NCBI RefSeq assembly: GCF_001591505.1
Contig: NZ_BCVA01000003.1
Location: 222,531 to 286,530, forward strand
From: Neobacillus niacini NBRC 15566
GTDB lineage: Bacteria; Bacillota; Bacilli; Bacillales; Cytobacillaceae
Reading direction: 5' to 3'
Length of the DNA: 64,000 nucleotides
Both the position numbers and the translations under genes were made by a program. The notes under the pieces were generated by a model. It was not told where the DNA came from and did no database searches. It worked only from the letters and a program-made list of their open reading frames with translations. Positions 42,301 to 51,567 of the stretch are shown in pieces; positions within the stretch are counted from its first letter, which is position 1; each line of letters starts with the position of its first letter.

Positions 42301-44239
42301 AGAAGCACTGTCAGAGGCAAAGCAGCAGGAGCTTTTAGAAAAATATGACCCTGAAGCTGGTACACGAAAACTAAAAGGACTTCCTCTTTGGATTGCATTC
42401 GCAGGCCTATTAACCTTTTCTCTCTTTCACTTATATACTGGAATATTTGGTATGTTAACTGCTCAGCTGCAGCGTTCCGTTCATTTAGGTTTTGCGCTTG
42501 CACTCATTTTCTTATTATTTCCTGCTCGAAAGAAAAATCGAGGGAAAGAATATAAGGTCGCATGGTATGATATCATCTTTGCGATTGTTTCGGTCATCGT
42601 TGGTGCTTATTGGCCGGTCATGATTGATGAATTGGTATTACGGACAGGAAATATCACACAAATTGATTTCTTTGTTGGGCTATCAGCCATTTTACTCGTG
42701 TTAGAGGCAACACGAAGGACAGTTGGTCTGCCAATCACCATTATTGCAATCATTTTTATGGTGTACGCTGTTTTTGGACCATATATGCCGAGTGCCATTG
42801 CACACCGTGGGCTAGAATTAGATCGGTTAGTCCAAACGATGTTCTTCACAACGGAAGGAATTCTTGGTACACCGATTGGCGTATCTTCTACTTTTATCTT
42901 TCTCTTTCTACTATTTGGTTCCTTTTTAATTAAAACTGGTGTTGGCGAGTATTTTAATGATCTGTCGATTGCGATTGCCGGCAGGAGTGTGGGCGGACCT
43001 GCCAAGGTAGCTGTTTTTTCGAGCGCTTTACAAGGAACGATTAGCGGCAGTTCTGTTGCTAACGTTGTAACCTCTGGCGCTTTTACTATTCCGATGATGA
43101 AAAACCTAGGTTATAAAAAGGAGTTTGCGGGTGCAGTTGAGGCCTCGTCTTCTACCGGCGGGCAGTTAATGCCACCGATTATGGGAGCAGCAGCATTCTT
43201 AATGGTCGAATTTATCGGAGGTATCTCCTATTGGGAAATAGCAAAGGCAGCGGCTATACCGGCTGTACTATATTTTACCGGTATTTGGATCATGACTCAC
43301 TTTGAAGCAAAGCGGATTGGTCTTCGGGGTTTAACAAAGGAAGAAATGCCAAGTAGGAAAGAGGTACTTGGAAAACTTTACTTACTACTTCCTATCATTG
43401 CTATCATTCTCTTGTTAATGTCTGGCATGAGTGTCATAAGAGCAGCATTATGGTCAATTGTTATAACGGTTGTAGTAAGTGCAATAAGAAAGGAAACTAG
43501 AATCGGATTTAGAGGCATTATTGATGCATTAGTTGATGGAGCACGGTCCGCTTTAGGTGTTGCTGCAGCAACTGCAGCTGCTGGGATTATTGTTGGTGTA
43601 GTAACAAAAACGGGATTAGGATTAAAAATGGCAAACGGGCTCCTCGATATTGCAGGAGGCGCATTACTGCCGACCTTGTTTTTGACGATGATTGCTTCCT
43701 TGATATTGGGAATGGGTTCACCCACGACTGCAAATTATGTTATTACCTCAACAATTGCAGCACCTGCAATCATATTGTTAGGTGTTCCTGATTTATCTGC
43801 TCATTTATTTGTGTTTTATTTTGGAATTGTCGCTGACATTACGCCTCCAGTTGCTCTCGCTGCCTTTGCTGCAGCGGCCATATCCGGCGGAGAGCCTTTC
43901 CGAACGGGAGTGGAATCAACAAAGCTTGCGATATCTGCGTTTATCATTCCCTATATGTTTGTCTTGTCCCCGGAATTGCTGATGATTGATACCACTTGGA
44001 CTTATCTCATTTGGGTTGTATTTACAGCCTTTATTGGCATGATAGCCATTAGTGCTGGAGTTATCGGTTTTTGGGTAAGAAAGTTGAATTGGATTGAACG
44101 TATCGCTTCGCTTGCAGCAGGATTATGTTTAATTTATCCAGAAAATATATCCGACATCGTGGGTTTAGTATTGTTTGCGATTTTACTCACCCTGCAATAT
44201 TTTTATAAACGTGGTCAGATTTCTAACGTGCAAAATTGA
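42287..44239 (+). CDS. TRAP transporter fused 4TM/12TM permease (TAXI type)
   Basis: 650 residues with about 16-18 membrane segments: the small DctQ-like part in roughly the first 190 residues fused to the large DctM-like part. Typical DctM segments are SGSSVANVVTSGAFTIPMMK, SSSTGGQLMPPIMGAAAFLM, LGMGSPTTANYVITST and ADITPPVALAAFAAAAISG. It uses an ion gradient, not ATP, to import the solute delivered by the TAXI protein. The start is TTG 42287 with AAAGGAGTGA 9 bases upstream, overlapping the DUF1850 gene. Confidence 0.92.
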   Translation: MSHYEEALSEAKQQELLEKYDPEAGTRKLKGLPLWIAFAGLLTFSLFHLYTGIFGMLTAQLQRSVHLGFALALIFLLFPARKKNRGKEYKVAWYDIIFAIVSVIVGAYWPVMIDELVLRTGNITQIDFFVGLSAILLVLEATRRTVGLPITIIAIIFMVYAVFGPYMPSAIAHRGLELDRLVQTMFFTTEGILGTPIGVSSTFIFLFLLFGSFLIKTGVGEYFNDLSIAIAGRSVGGPAKVAVFSSALQGTISGSSVANVVTSGAFTIPMMKNLGYKKEFAGAVEASSSTGGQLMPPIMGAAAFLMVEFIGGISYWEIAKAAAIPAVLYFTGIWIMTHFEAKRIGLRGLTKEEMPSRKEVLGKLYLLLPIIAIILLLMSGMSVIRAALWSIVITVVVSAIRKETRIGFRGIIDALVDGARSALGVAAATAAAGIIVGVVTKTGLGLKMANGLLDIAGGALLPTLFLTMIASLILGMGSPTTANYVITSTIAAPAIILLGVPDLSAHLFVFYFGIVADITPPVALAAFAAAAISGGEPFRTGVESTKLAISAFIIPYMFVLSPELLMIDTTWTYLIWVVFTAFIGMIAISAGVIGFWVRKLNWIERIASLAAGLCLIYPENISDIVGLVLFAILLTLQYFYKRGQISNVQN

Positions 44240-44246
44240 AGAAAGT

Positions 44247-44284
44247 AAAACTCGGGGCCTCTTTTTCGGTTCTGAGTTTTTTTA
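44247..44284 (+). terminator. Rho-independent terminator of the TRAP unit
   Basis: 12-bp stem AAACTCGGGGCC / GGTTCTGAGTTT with several G-T pairs, followed by a T7 run and further Ts. Confidence 0.8.
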
Positions 44285-44395
44285 TTTTCGTGTTTGTTCA
44301 TTCTGCCTTGTAATAATTGAAAGGCATGGTTTATGATAAATTTTGGATTAATTGGTAGAATAAATAAGAAGTCTTGAACCAGGGGGATACATAAA

Positions 44396-45925
44396 ATGGA
44401 ACAAACCATGAATAAGTCTGACCGCCCGCCATATGGAATCATTGCGGTTTTGATGATTGGTGCTTTTATTGCTTTTTTAAATAATACATTATTAAATGTG
44501 GCGTTACCTTCCATCATGAAGGACTTAGATGTCGATACATCGACAGTTCAGTGGCTGACGACAGGATTTATGCTAGTAAATGGGATTATGATCCCGACTA
44601 CCGCCTTCTTAATTCAAAAATATACGGTTCGCCGGTTATTTTTAGTCGCGATGGGGTTGTTTACAGTTGGTACACTTATAGCCGGAATTGCCCATGCATT
44701 TCCTTTATTATTAGCAGCCCGAATGGTGCAAGCCTCAGGTTCTGCCATTATGATGCCGTTGTTAATGAATGTGATGCTGGTGAGTTTTCCTATTGAAAAA
44801 AGGGGAGCTGCAATGGGAGTTTTTGGATTAATCCTTATGTTTGCACCCGCCATTGGTCCAACTTTATCTGGCTGGATTATCGAGCATTATGATTGGAGAA
44901 TGCTGTTCCATTTCGTATCTCCAATTGCAGCAGTCATTCTAATCATAGGCTTTTGGAAGCTTAGGGATAAAAAGGAGAAAGTTGATATTAGCCTTGATTT
45001 CTTTTCTCTTTTACTTTCAAGTATAGGTTTTGGAGGATTACTATACGGTTTTAGTTCCGCGGGTAGTAAAGGTTGGGGCAGTCCGCATGTTTATCTGACG
45101 ATTATAATCGGGGTTGTATCCTTGGTTTGGTTTATCTTACGTCAATTGAAGCAAGAACGCCCGATGCTGAACTTCAGGGTTTTTAGGTATAATATGTTCG
45201 CTTTATCCTCAGCCATTTCAATGATTGTAAATATTGCGATGTTCTCGGGTTTTCTACTCCTGCCTATATATGTTCAAACGATTCGTGGGATATCTCCGAT
45301 GGATGCAGGATTAATGCTGTTACCAGGTGCCCTTGTGAATGCATTCATGTCACCTGTTACTGGAAGATTATTTGACAAATTTGGCGGACGTATATTAGCT
45401 ATTACCGGTTTGTTCATCACAACTGTAACTACTTATTTATTTAGTATGTTATCCTTTGAAACTACCTATATGTATATGGTTATATTACATGCTGTTCGTA
45501 TGTTTGGAATGTCAATGGTGTTTATGCCTGTATCGACTAACGGATTGAATCAATTACCGCCGCGTTTTTATCCCCATGGTACAGCCATGAACAATACCAT
45601 GCAGCAGGTATCAGCTGCAATAGGTACAGGTTTATTAATTACGATTATGTCTAATCGTTCAGAGTCGTACGGGAAAGAACTTGCAGCCGACGCCATGCAA
45701 AAAATGTCAGGTCAGCCAACAGAAGCAGCGCTTGCGGAAATGAAGCAGCAGATTGTGCTGAAAGCCATGTTAGAAGGAATTAACTATACCTTCTTTATAT
45801 CAGCCATCATTATTGGAGCAGCCTTGGTTCTCGCATTCTTTATTAAACGAGCCAAACCTGCAGAAGATCAACAGGATGATACTTCTTCTCATAAGCAGGC
45901 CGTAAATAAATTAGCTAAGACTTAA
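44396..45925 (+). CDS. DHA2-family MFS multidrug exporter (LmrB/EmrB/QacA type)
   Basis: 509 residues with 14 predicted membrane segments. The DHA2 motifs are clear: FLNNTLLNVALPSIMKDL (motif D1), TTAFLIQKYTVRRLFLVAMG (motif A), and the antiporter motif C in LILMFAPAIGPTLSGW. The family exports lincosamides, dyes, puromycin and other lipophilic drugs by proton antiport. It is a close paralogue of the exporter at 60787; long blocks are identical. Unlike that one it has no divergent TetR gene beside it. AGGGGGA precedes the ATG. Confidence 0.92.
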   Translation: MEQTMNKSDRPPYGIIAVLMIGAFIAFLNNTLLNVALPSIMKDLDVDTSTVQWLTTGFMLVNGIMIPTTAFLIQKYTVRRLFLVAMGLFTVGTLIAGIAHAFPLLLAARMVQASGSAIMMPLLMNVMLVSFPIEKRGAAMGVFGLILMFAPAIGPTLSGWIIEHYDWRMLFHFVSPIAAVILIIGFWKLRDKKEKVDISLDFFSLLLSSIGFGGLLYGFSSAGSKGWGSPHVYLTIIIGVVSLVWFILRQLKQERPMLNFRVFRYNMFALSSAISMIVNIAMFSGFLLLPIYVQTIRGISPMDAGLMLLPGALVNAFMSPVTGRLFDKFGGRILAITGLFITTVTTYLFSMLSFETTYMYMVILHAVRMFGMSMVFMPVSTNGLNQLPPRFYPHGTAMNNTMQQVSAAIGTGLLITIMSNRSESYGKELAADAMQKMSGQPTEAALAEMKQQIVLKAMLEGINYTFFISAIIIGAALVLAFFIKRAKPAEDQQDDTSSHKQAVNKLAKT

Positions 45926-45936
45926 TCAAAAAATGG

Positions 45937-45972
45937 GAAATCGTACTAGTGACGATTTCTCTTTTTTTATTT
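45937..45972 (+). terminator. Rho-independent terminator of the DHA2 exporter gene
   Basis: 8-bp stem GAAATCGT / ACGATTTC with a 7-base loop and a T-rich tail (TCTTTTTTTATTT). Confidence 0.85.
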
Positions 45973-46109
45973 GGGGCTTTTCTAGATTTGTCCTAAAATT
46001 AAAAAATGAGAATATAGTTTAGTACGGTTAAAATATTTTTAAGCAGGGGGGGATTGTATTTCAAGACCTGGGTGATAGGCACAAAAAGCTTTTAAAAAAT
46101 TCCACTAAA

Positions 46110-46125
46110 ATGTAAGCGATTACAT
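46110..46125 (+). promoter_or_regulatory. cre site (CcpA binding) of the PTS operon
   Basis: ATGTAAGCGATTACAT matches the catabolite-responsive element consensus at every conserved base. It lies 21 bp before the IIB start, so CcpA with HPr-Ser-P would block transcription when preferred sugars are present. The promoter itself is not obvious; TAAAAT at 46106-46111 overlaps the cre. Confidence 0.8.
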
Positions 46126-46145
46126 TAGGGGCAGGAGGGATGTAA

Positions 46146-46451
46146 TTGAATATCTTATTATGCTGTGCAGCAGGGATGTCCACTAGTCTTTTGGTGGCGA
46201 AGATGGAAACTGCTGCAAAAGCAGAAGGAATTGAAGCGAGAATATGGGCAGTAAGTGCAAATGAGGTGAATAATCATCTGGACGAAGCAGATGTTTTGCT
46301 CGTAGGTCCACAGGTAAGATATTTGCTGCCTCAATTAAAGAAAAAAGGACAAGAAAAAGGAATTCCTGTTGACGCGATCAACCCTGTACATTATGGAATG
46401 TGCAATGGTGCGGAGGTATTAAAGTTTGCGAGAAATTTAATAGGTTCATAA
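46146..46451 (+). CDS. chbB: PTS cellobiose/chitobiose-type IIB component
   Basis: 101 residues, a Lac-family IIB protein. The phosphocysteine loop is [13 protein letters not shown] (Cys7 is the expected acceptor). It takes phosphate from IIA and passes it to the sugar at IIC. The start is TTG 46146 with AGGAGGG 7 bases upstream. First gene of a five-gene operon in the order IIB-IIC-IIA-GH4-ChbG, the same order as chbBCA(R)FG of E. coli; the name is used on that ground. Confidence 0.9.
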   Translation: MNILLCCAAGMSTSLLVAKMETAAKAEGIEARIWAVSANEVNNHLDEADVLLVGPQVRYLLPQLKKKGQEKGIPVDAINPVHYGMCNGAEVLKFARNLIGS

Positions 46452-46473
46452 TTTCACAAAGGGGTGAATAGAT

Positions 46474-47790
46474 ATGGCCAAATTTACTCAAATACTTGAA
46501 GAAAAGTTTATGCCAATCGCAGGAAAGGTTGCTGGTCAGAAGCACTTACAAGCACTACGTGATGGAATTATCTTAACGATGCCGCTTATCATCATTGGCT
46601 CTATTTTCTTAATTATTGGCTTCTTACCGTTTAAAGGATATCCAGAATTTATGGCTGGTTTATTTGGAGACGCCTGGCTGACTAAACTTCTTTATCCTGT
46701 GACCGCGACCTTTGATATTATGGCGCTCATAGCAGGGTTTGGTATTGCTTATCGATTGGCAGAACATTACAAAGTTGATGCATTGAATGCAGGAGCTATT
46801 TCTGTTGCATCATTTATTCTTGCCACACCGTACTTTACCATGTTCACACCGGAAGGGGCCAGCGAAGCAATCCAAGTTGGCGGAGTACTCCCAATCGCAT
46901 TACTAGGAAGCAAAGGGTTGTTTGTAGCGATGATCCTTGCGATGTTTTCAACTGAACTTTATCGATTCATTATCCAAAAGAATTTCGTGATTAAAATGCC
47001 GGACGGGGTTCCACCAAGTGTAAGTAAATCTTTCGTTGCATTATTTCCGGCATTCATTGTAATTTTAGTAGTTTGGCTGATTCGCTTGTTAATAGAAAAC
47101 ACCTCATTTGAAACCCTGCACAATGTGGTTGGACAGTTATTACAAGAACCATTAGGAGCACTTGGAGGTTCATTGATTGGTGCCTTAATCGCTGTATTCT
47201 TTGTCCAATTATTATGGTCAACTGGATTACATGGTGCAAGTATTGTCGGTGGAGTAATGGGTCCGATTTGGCTGGCCGCAACAGACGCTAATAGGGTAGC
47301 GTTGACAGCTGGAGATGAACTGCCAAATGTAGTTACACAGCAATTTTTTGATATTTTCATTTATATGGGTGGTTCGGGTGCCACATTTACATTTGCCTTA
47401 ATGATGCTGTTTATGGCAAGAAGTCAGCATTCCAAAACGTTAGGCAGATTAGCGATTGGACCGGGAATCTTTAATATCAATGAACCGATCACTTTCGGAG
47501 CGCCAATCGTCGCCAATCCATTGCTGATCGTTCCATTTATTCTGGCACCTCTTGTTCTTACCATTACCACCTATATTGGTATGAGCACAGGTTTTGCCCC
47601 TAAGACTGCAGGAGTTGCGGTTCCATGGACCACACCTCCCATTATTGGTGGTTACCTTGCGACAGGTGGAAATATCAGAGGTGCTTTAATGCAATTAATA
47701 AATTTAGCTGTTTCCTTTGCCATCTACTACCCATTCTTTAGAATGTGGGATAAACAAAACTACCAAGTGGAACAAGGGGTTAACAAATAA
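46474..47790 (+). CDS. chbC: PTS cellobiose/chitobiose-type IIC membrane component
   Basis: 438 residues with about 10 membrane segments, the usual size for Lac-family IIC. Segments such as LRDGIILTMPLIIIGSIFLI, ATGIHG-like STGLHGASIVGGVM and GIFNINEPITFGAPIVANP (substrate-site region with the conserved NEP) are typical. It binds the disaccharide outside and releases it phosphorylated inside. It starts 22 bp after IIB. A 9-bp hairpin follows in the gap before IIA. Confidence 0.92.
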   Translation: MAKFTQILEEKFMPIAGKVAGQKHLQALRDGIILTMPLIIIGSIFLIIGFLPFKGYPEFMAGLFGDAWLTKLLYPVTATFDIMALIAGFGIAYRLAEHYKVDALNAGAISVASFILATPYFTMFTPEGASEAIQVGGVLPIALLGSKGLFVAMILAMFSTELYRFIIQKNFVIKMPDGVPPSVSKSFVALFPAFIVILVVWLIRLLIENTSFETLHNVVGQLLQEPLGALGGSLIGALIAVFFVQLLWSTGLHGASIVGGVMGPIWLAATDANRVALTAGDELPNVVTQQFFDIFIYMGGSGATFTFALMMLFMARSQHSKTLGRLAIGPGIFNINEPITFGAPIVANPLLIVPFILAPLVLTITTYIGMSTGFAPKTAGVAVPWTTPPIIGGYLATGGNIRGALMQLINLAVSFAIYYPFFRMWDKQNYQVEQGVNK

Positions 47791-47805
47791 AAATAGAATA
47801 CAAGG

Positions 47806-47827
47806 GAGCTTGCCAGACGGCAGGCTC
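47806..47827 (+). other. Hairpin between IIC and IIA genes
   Basis: 9-bp stem GAGCTTGCC / GGCAGGCTC with a 4-base loop and no T tract. It probably sets relative expression by stabilising or processing the mRNA within the operon. Confidence 0.5.
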
Positions 47828-47852
47828 TTGACATTGTATAGGGGAGGGTAAC

Positions 47853-48170
47853 ATGAATAAAGAAGAATTATATAACCTATCATTTCAATTAATCTTGCAC
47901 AGTGGAAATGCCCGAAGTCTTGCGATGGAAGCTATTTTTGCAGCAAAAGAAAAAAATTTTACCCGAGCCTTTGAAAAGCTTGCTGAAGCGGACATTGAAA
48001 TAACGTCGGCACATGTTTACCAAACACAATTGATACATGCGGAGGCGGCTGGAGAGTCATTTGAAATACCCATCATTCTAATACACGCGCAAGATCATTT
48101 AATGACGGGTATGACAATGAAGGATTTAGCAAGAGAGTTGGTTGAAGTTCGTCAAGAAATGAATCAGTAA
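47853..48170 (+). CDS. chbA: PTS cellobiose/chitobiose-type IIA component
   Basis: 105 residues, a trimeric three-helix Lac-family IIA protein. The phosphohistidine His78 and the conserved Asp81/His82 are seen in LIHAQDHLM, at the same numbers as in the well-studied lactose IIA. GNARSLAMEAI and DIEITSAHVYQTQLI are family segments. It receives phosphate from HPr and donates to IIB. Third gene of the operon. Confidence 0.92.
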   Translation: MNKEELYNLSFQLILHSGNARSLAMEAIFAAKEKNFTRAFEKLAEADIEITSAHVYQTQLIHAEAAGESFEIPIILIHAQDHLMTGMTMKDLARELVEVRQEMNQ

Positions 48171-48191
48171 TCATGAGGAGGTATGCTTTCA

Positions 48192-49514
48192 GTGAATAAT
48201 ATGATTAAAATTGCCACAATTGGCGGTGGTTCAAGTTACACACCTGAACTTGTTGAAGGATTCATTAAACGATACCATGAGCTTCCATTAAGAGAGCTTT
48301 GGCTTGTAGATGTTGAGGAAGGTAAAGAAAAATTAGAGATCGTCGGAAATTTAGCAAAGCGGATGTTTCAAAAAGCTGGACTTCCCGTTGAAGTTCACCT
48401 AACGTTAGATAGACGGAAAGCTTTGGCGGGTGCTGACTTTGTAACTACGCAATTTAGGGTGGGCTTGTTGGAGGCTAGAGCAAAAGATGAACGCATCCCC
48501 CTAAAATATGGTGTCCTGGGCCAAGAAACGAATGGTCCAGGGGGGCTGTTCAAAGCATTACGAACAATCCCTGTTATTTTGGATATTGTGAAAGACATGA
48601 AGGAGCTTTGCCCAGAGGCTTGGCTGGTCAACTTTACGAATCCTGCTGGCATGGTAACAGAAGCGGTTCTCAGGTACAGTGATCTTCGTAAAGTAGTGGG
48701 TTTATGTAATGTACCGATCGGTATGGAAATGGGAATCGCAAAACTATTGAACGTTGGACATTCACGAGTTCGCATTGATTTCGCTGGTCTAAATCACATG
48801 GTATATGGGTTAGACGTGTACGTTGACGGTGTTAGTGTGAAAGAACAAGTCATCGAATTCTTAACAAATCCAGAGAATTCTAGTTTTGTTAAGAATGTTC
48901 AAGGGCAAGGCTGGGAACCTGAATTTATTCGTGCATTAGGTTTATTTCCGTGCCCATATCATAATTATTACTACAAGACGCGTGAAATGGTAGAGAAAGA
49001 TACTAAAAATGCGGAAACTGTTGGTACAAGAGCGGAAGTGGTAAAGAAATTAGAAGATGATCTCTTTGAACTTTATAAAGATCCAAATCTTTCTATTAAA
49101 CCACCACAACTCGAGAAACGCGGCGGGGCTTATTATAGTGATGCGGCAGTAAGGTTAATTTCTTCTATCTATAATGACAAGTGTGATATTCAGCCTGTTA
49201 ATACGATGAATAATGGCTCGATTGCCAGCATTCCTGATGATAGTGCTGTCGAAGTTAGCTGCATGATTACAAAAGAGGGACCAAAACCTTTGGTCATGGG
49301 TGACCTTCCTGTACCCGTCCGCGGTCTGGTACAACAAATAAAGTCATTTGAACGGGTTGCTTGTGAAGCCGCTGTAACGGGTGACTATAATTTAGCGGTT
49401 CTTGCTTTAACAATAAATCCACTTGTTGCTTCGGATACCATTGCAAAAAAAATCGTTAACGAAATGATAGAAGCGCATAAGGATTATTTACCTCAATTTT
49501 TCAAAAAGAAATAA
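48192..49514 (+). CDS. chbF: 6-phospho-beta-glucosidase/chitobiase, glycoside hydrolase family 4
   Basis: About 440 residues. The NAD-binding start KIATIGGGSSYTPELVEG, the metal-site CNVPIG (Cys near 170) and the following GLNHM are diagnostic of GH4 enzymes, which hydrolyse by an NAD- and Mn-dependent redox/elimination route. It would cleave the 6-phosphorylated disaccharide delivered by the PTS. Candidate starts: ATG 48183 abuts the AGGAGGT site, GTG 48192 lies 9 bases from it and is preferred, ATG 48201 is 18 bases away. Whether the sugar is cellobiose- or chitobiose-derived depends on ChbG next door, which favours N-acetylated substrates. Confidence 0.9.
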   Translation: MNNMIKIATIGGGSSYTPELVEGFIKRYHELPLRELWLVDVEEGKEKLEIVGNLAKRMFQKAGLPVEVHLTLDRRKALAGADFVTTQFRVGLLEARAKDERIPLKYGVLGQETNGPGGLFKALRTIPVILDIVKDMKELCPEAWLVNFTNPAGMVTEAVLRYSDLRKVVGLCNVPIGMEMGIAKLLNVGHSRVRIDFAGLNHMVYGLDVYVDGVSVKEQVIEFLTNPENSSFVKNVQGQGWEPEFIRALGLFPCPYHNYYYKTREMVEKDTKNAETVGTRAEVVKKLEDDLFELYKDPNLSIKPPQLEKRGGAYYSDAAVRLISSIYNDKCDIQPVNTMNNGSIASIPDDSAVEVSCMITKEGPKPLVMGDLPVPVRGLVQQIKSFERVACEAAVTGDYNLAVLALTINPLVASDTIAKKIVNEMIEAHKDYLPQFFKKK

Positions 49515-49529
49515 GGGAGGGGCGACTGC

Positions 49530-50237
49530 TTGATTAAGCTTATAGTTAATGCAGATGATTTTGGGTATTCCAGAGGAATTAATTACGGAATTATCGACGC
49601 TCATAAATACGGAATTGTTAATTCTACAACCATGATGATGAATATGCCTGGTGTCAATCATGCAGTAGAACTAGCGAAAAAACACCCCGCACTAAAGCTT
49701 GGGATTCACCTTGTTCTAACTTGTGGAAAACCTTTGCTGTCAGATGTTCTAACCCTAGTGGATGAACAGGGGAATTTTAAAAATCTAAAAGATTTTATTA
49801 ATGAGCATAATGTTTCCTTAATGGAACTGGAAAGAGAGTGGACCGCACAAATTGATCGGTTTTTAGACTTTGGACTCACAGCTACTCATATTGATAGTCA
49901 TCATCATGTCCACAGTATACCTGAATTTTTACCGGTCATTCAAAGGCTGTCAGAAAAGTACAATTTACCTGTAAGGCGCATTTCGGAGCAGCCTGTGCAA
50001 GGAGTGCCTTCCTTTACAGACCTCTTTTTTCATGATTTTTACGGTGAAGGTGTAACACACGATTACTTTCATGACTTATCTAAGCGTGATGTCGATAATC
50101 AATCCATTGAAGTCATGTGCCACCCTGGATACCTAGATTTTGAGGTATTAAATGGTTCTTCATATGCAGCCGACAGAGTAAAAGAGACTAGTATCCTAAC
50201 TTCTGTTCGTTTGCCAGATAATATTATATTATTATAA
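49530..50237 (+). CDS. chbG: ChbG/YdjC-family carbohydrate deacetylase
   Basis: 235 residues with the family start LIVNADDFGYSRGINYGII (metal-binding Asp-Asp), GIHLVLTCGKPL, and THIDSHHHVHSIPEFLPV (metal His pair). ChbG removes one acetyl group from diacetylchitobiose-6-phosphate so that ChbF can split it and the regulator is induced. Start is TTG 49530 behind GGGAGGGG. Its presence suggests that the operon handles chitin disaccharides rather than plain cellobiose. Last gene before a terminator. Confidence 0.9.
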   Translation: MIKLIVNADDFGYSRGINYGIIDAHKYGIVNSTTMMMNMPGVNHAVELAKKHPALKLGIHLVLTCGKPLLSDVLTLVDEQGNFKNLKDFINEHNVSLMELEREWTAQIDRFLDFGLTATHIDSHHHVHSIPEFLPVIQRLSEKYNLPVRRISEQPVQGVPSFTDLFFHDFYGEGVTHDYFHDLSKRDVDNQSIEVMCHPGYLDFEVLNGSSYAADRVKETSILTSVRLPDNIILL

Positions 50238-50243
50238 TAATTT

Positions 50244-50279
50244 GAACAGCCGTCTTTTAATGGCTGTTCTTTTATTTTA
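50244..50279 (+). terminator. Rho-independent terminator of the PTS operon
   Basis: Perfect 8-bp stem GAACAGCC / GGCTGTTC with a T-rich tail. Confidence 0.88.
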
Positions 50280-50392
50280 GTTTCTATTAGAAATATGGAA
50301 TGTTTCTCCATGATTCGACAATTAGAATCATATTTTCATAGTAAAATAGTACCGGGATAAGGTGGATTCTATTTTCAAGGGGATAATTATCA

Positions 50393-51520
50393 ATGAGCAG
50401 ACAATATGATTTAGATTGGATTCGAGTTGTAGCAACACTAGCTGTTTTCATTTATCATGCTTTAATGTTTTTTAATCCATGGGCATGGCATGTTAAGAAT
50501 AATGTGACTGACCCGACTTACGTCACAGCCATTTCGTTATTTATGAGCTCCTGGTTAATGCCGATCTTTTTCGCAGTGTCAGGAATAAATTCATACTTCG
50601 CTCTACAGAAGAGAACAGGTTGGCAATATATGAAGGAAAGGTTAGCGCGACTGGGGATACCCTTATTATTTGGGGTCATGGTGCTAACTCCTCCTCAAGT
50701 GTACATGGAGCGGGTCAGTCATGGGCAATTTTCTGGATCATTTATTAGCTGGTATCCACACTATTTTGAGGGAGTTTATCTCGATATCGGCGGGTCGGGG
50801 AATTTTGCATTTGTAGGGTTACATTTATGGTATCTTTTCGTCCTTTTGGTCTTTAGTACCATAACACTGCCATTTTTCCGAAAATTGAAACCTTCTATTT
50901 CAAATGAGTTAAAGCCAATACAGCTTTTATCTTTATCGATTCCGTTAATGCTCCTCAACATACTTGTGGATGTTGTAAATTTAGGAGGATGGGATATTAG
51001 TTTTTATTTGGTCATTTTTCTTTATGGGTATTTTTTCTTCACAAAAGCTTCCTTTAAGTCTATTTGTCAAAAGATGCTGCCAATTACGATGGTAACATCC
51101 CTGTTTACGACTGTATTTTTTGTGTATGGATTCATGTCAGGAATGCCTGCAGCAGGTCATGGGCTATCCATCATCCTAGCTTTGGTTAAGGCTTTGAACT
51201 GCTGGAGCTGGTTGCTTGTCATTTTTGCCTTGGCAGACAGAAAGCTATCTTTTTCAAATAATTGGTTGAAGTATGGAAACCAAGCGTCTATGCCTTTTTA
51301 TGTACTCCATCAGCCGGTAATTGTTACGTTAGGTTTTATGCTGGCAGATTTGGATTGGTCCATACCTGCAAAACTTGTTATTCTTTTAACAATAGCTTTC
51401 GTTATTATTATGACGATTTACCATTTTATAATTTTAAGAATTTCCTTTATTCGGATTTTGTTTGGAACGAAAGCAAAAAGAGAAGAACGCATGTATAACA
51501 AACCAAATGTTAAGATTTAA
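50393..51520 (+). CDS. Acyltransferase-3 family membrane protein
   Basis: 375 residues with about 10 membrane segments. The N-terminal block YDLDWIRVVATLAVFIYHALMF has the conserved Arg and the catalytic-type His of the family; FFAVSGINSYFALQKR and the later HLWYLFVLLVFS follow. Such proteins O-acylate or succinylate sugars of the cell surface, for example the MdoC/OpgC type. The acceptor is not identifiable and no glycan gene cluster is nearby. A one-mismatch Spo0A box (TTCGACAAT, 50314-50322) lies within an imperfect dyad upstream, near a TAAAAT. Confidence 0.85.
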   Translation: MSRQYDLDWIRVVATLAVFIYHALMFFNPWAWHVKNNVTDPTYVTAISLFMSSWLMPIFFAVSGINSYFALQKRTGWQYMKERLARLGIPLLFGVMVLTPPQVYMERVSHGQFSGSFISWYPHYFEGVYLDIGGSGNFAFVGLHLWYLFVLLVFSTITLPFFRKLKPSISNELKPIQLLSLSIPLMLLNILVDVVNLGGWDISFYLVIFLYGYFFFTKASFKSICQKMLPITMVTSLFTTVFFVYGFMSGMPAAGHGLSIILALVKALNCWSWLLVIFALADRKLSFSNNWLKYGNQASMPFYVLHQPVIVTLGFMLADLDWSIPAKLVILLTIAFVIIMTIYHFIILRISFIRILFGTKAKREERMYNKPNVKI

Positions 51521-51567
51521 AGTATGTTTCTTTAATGACGATAAAAAGTGTTAGGAGGAATATAAAG

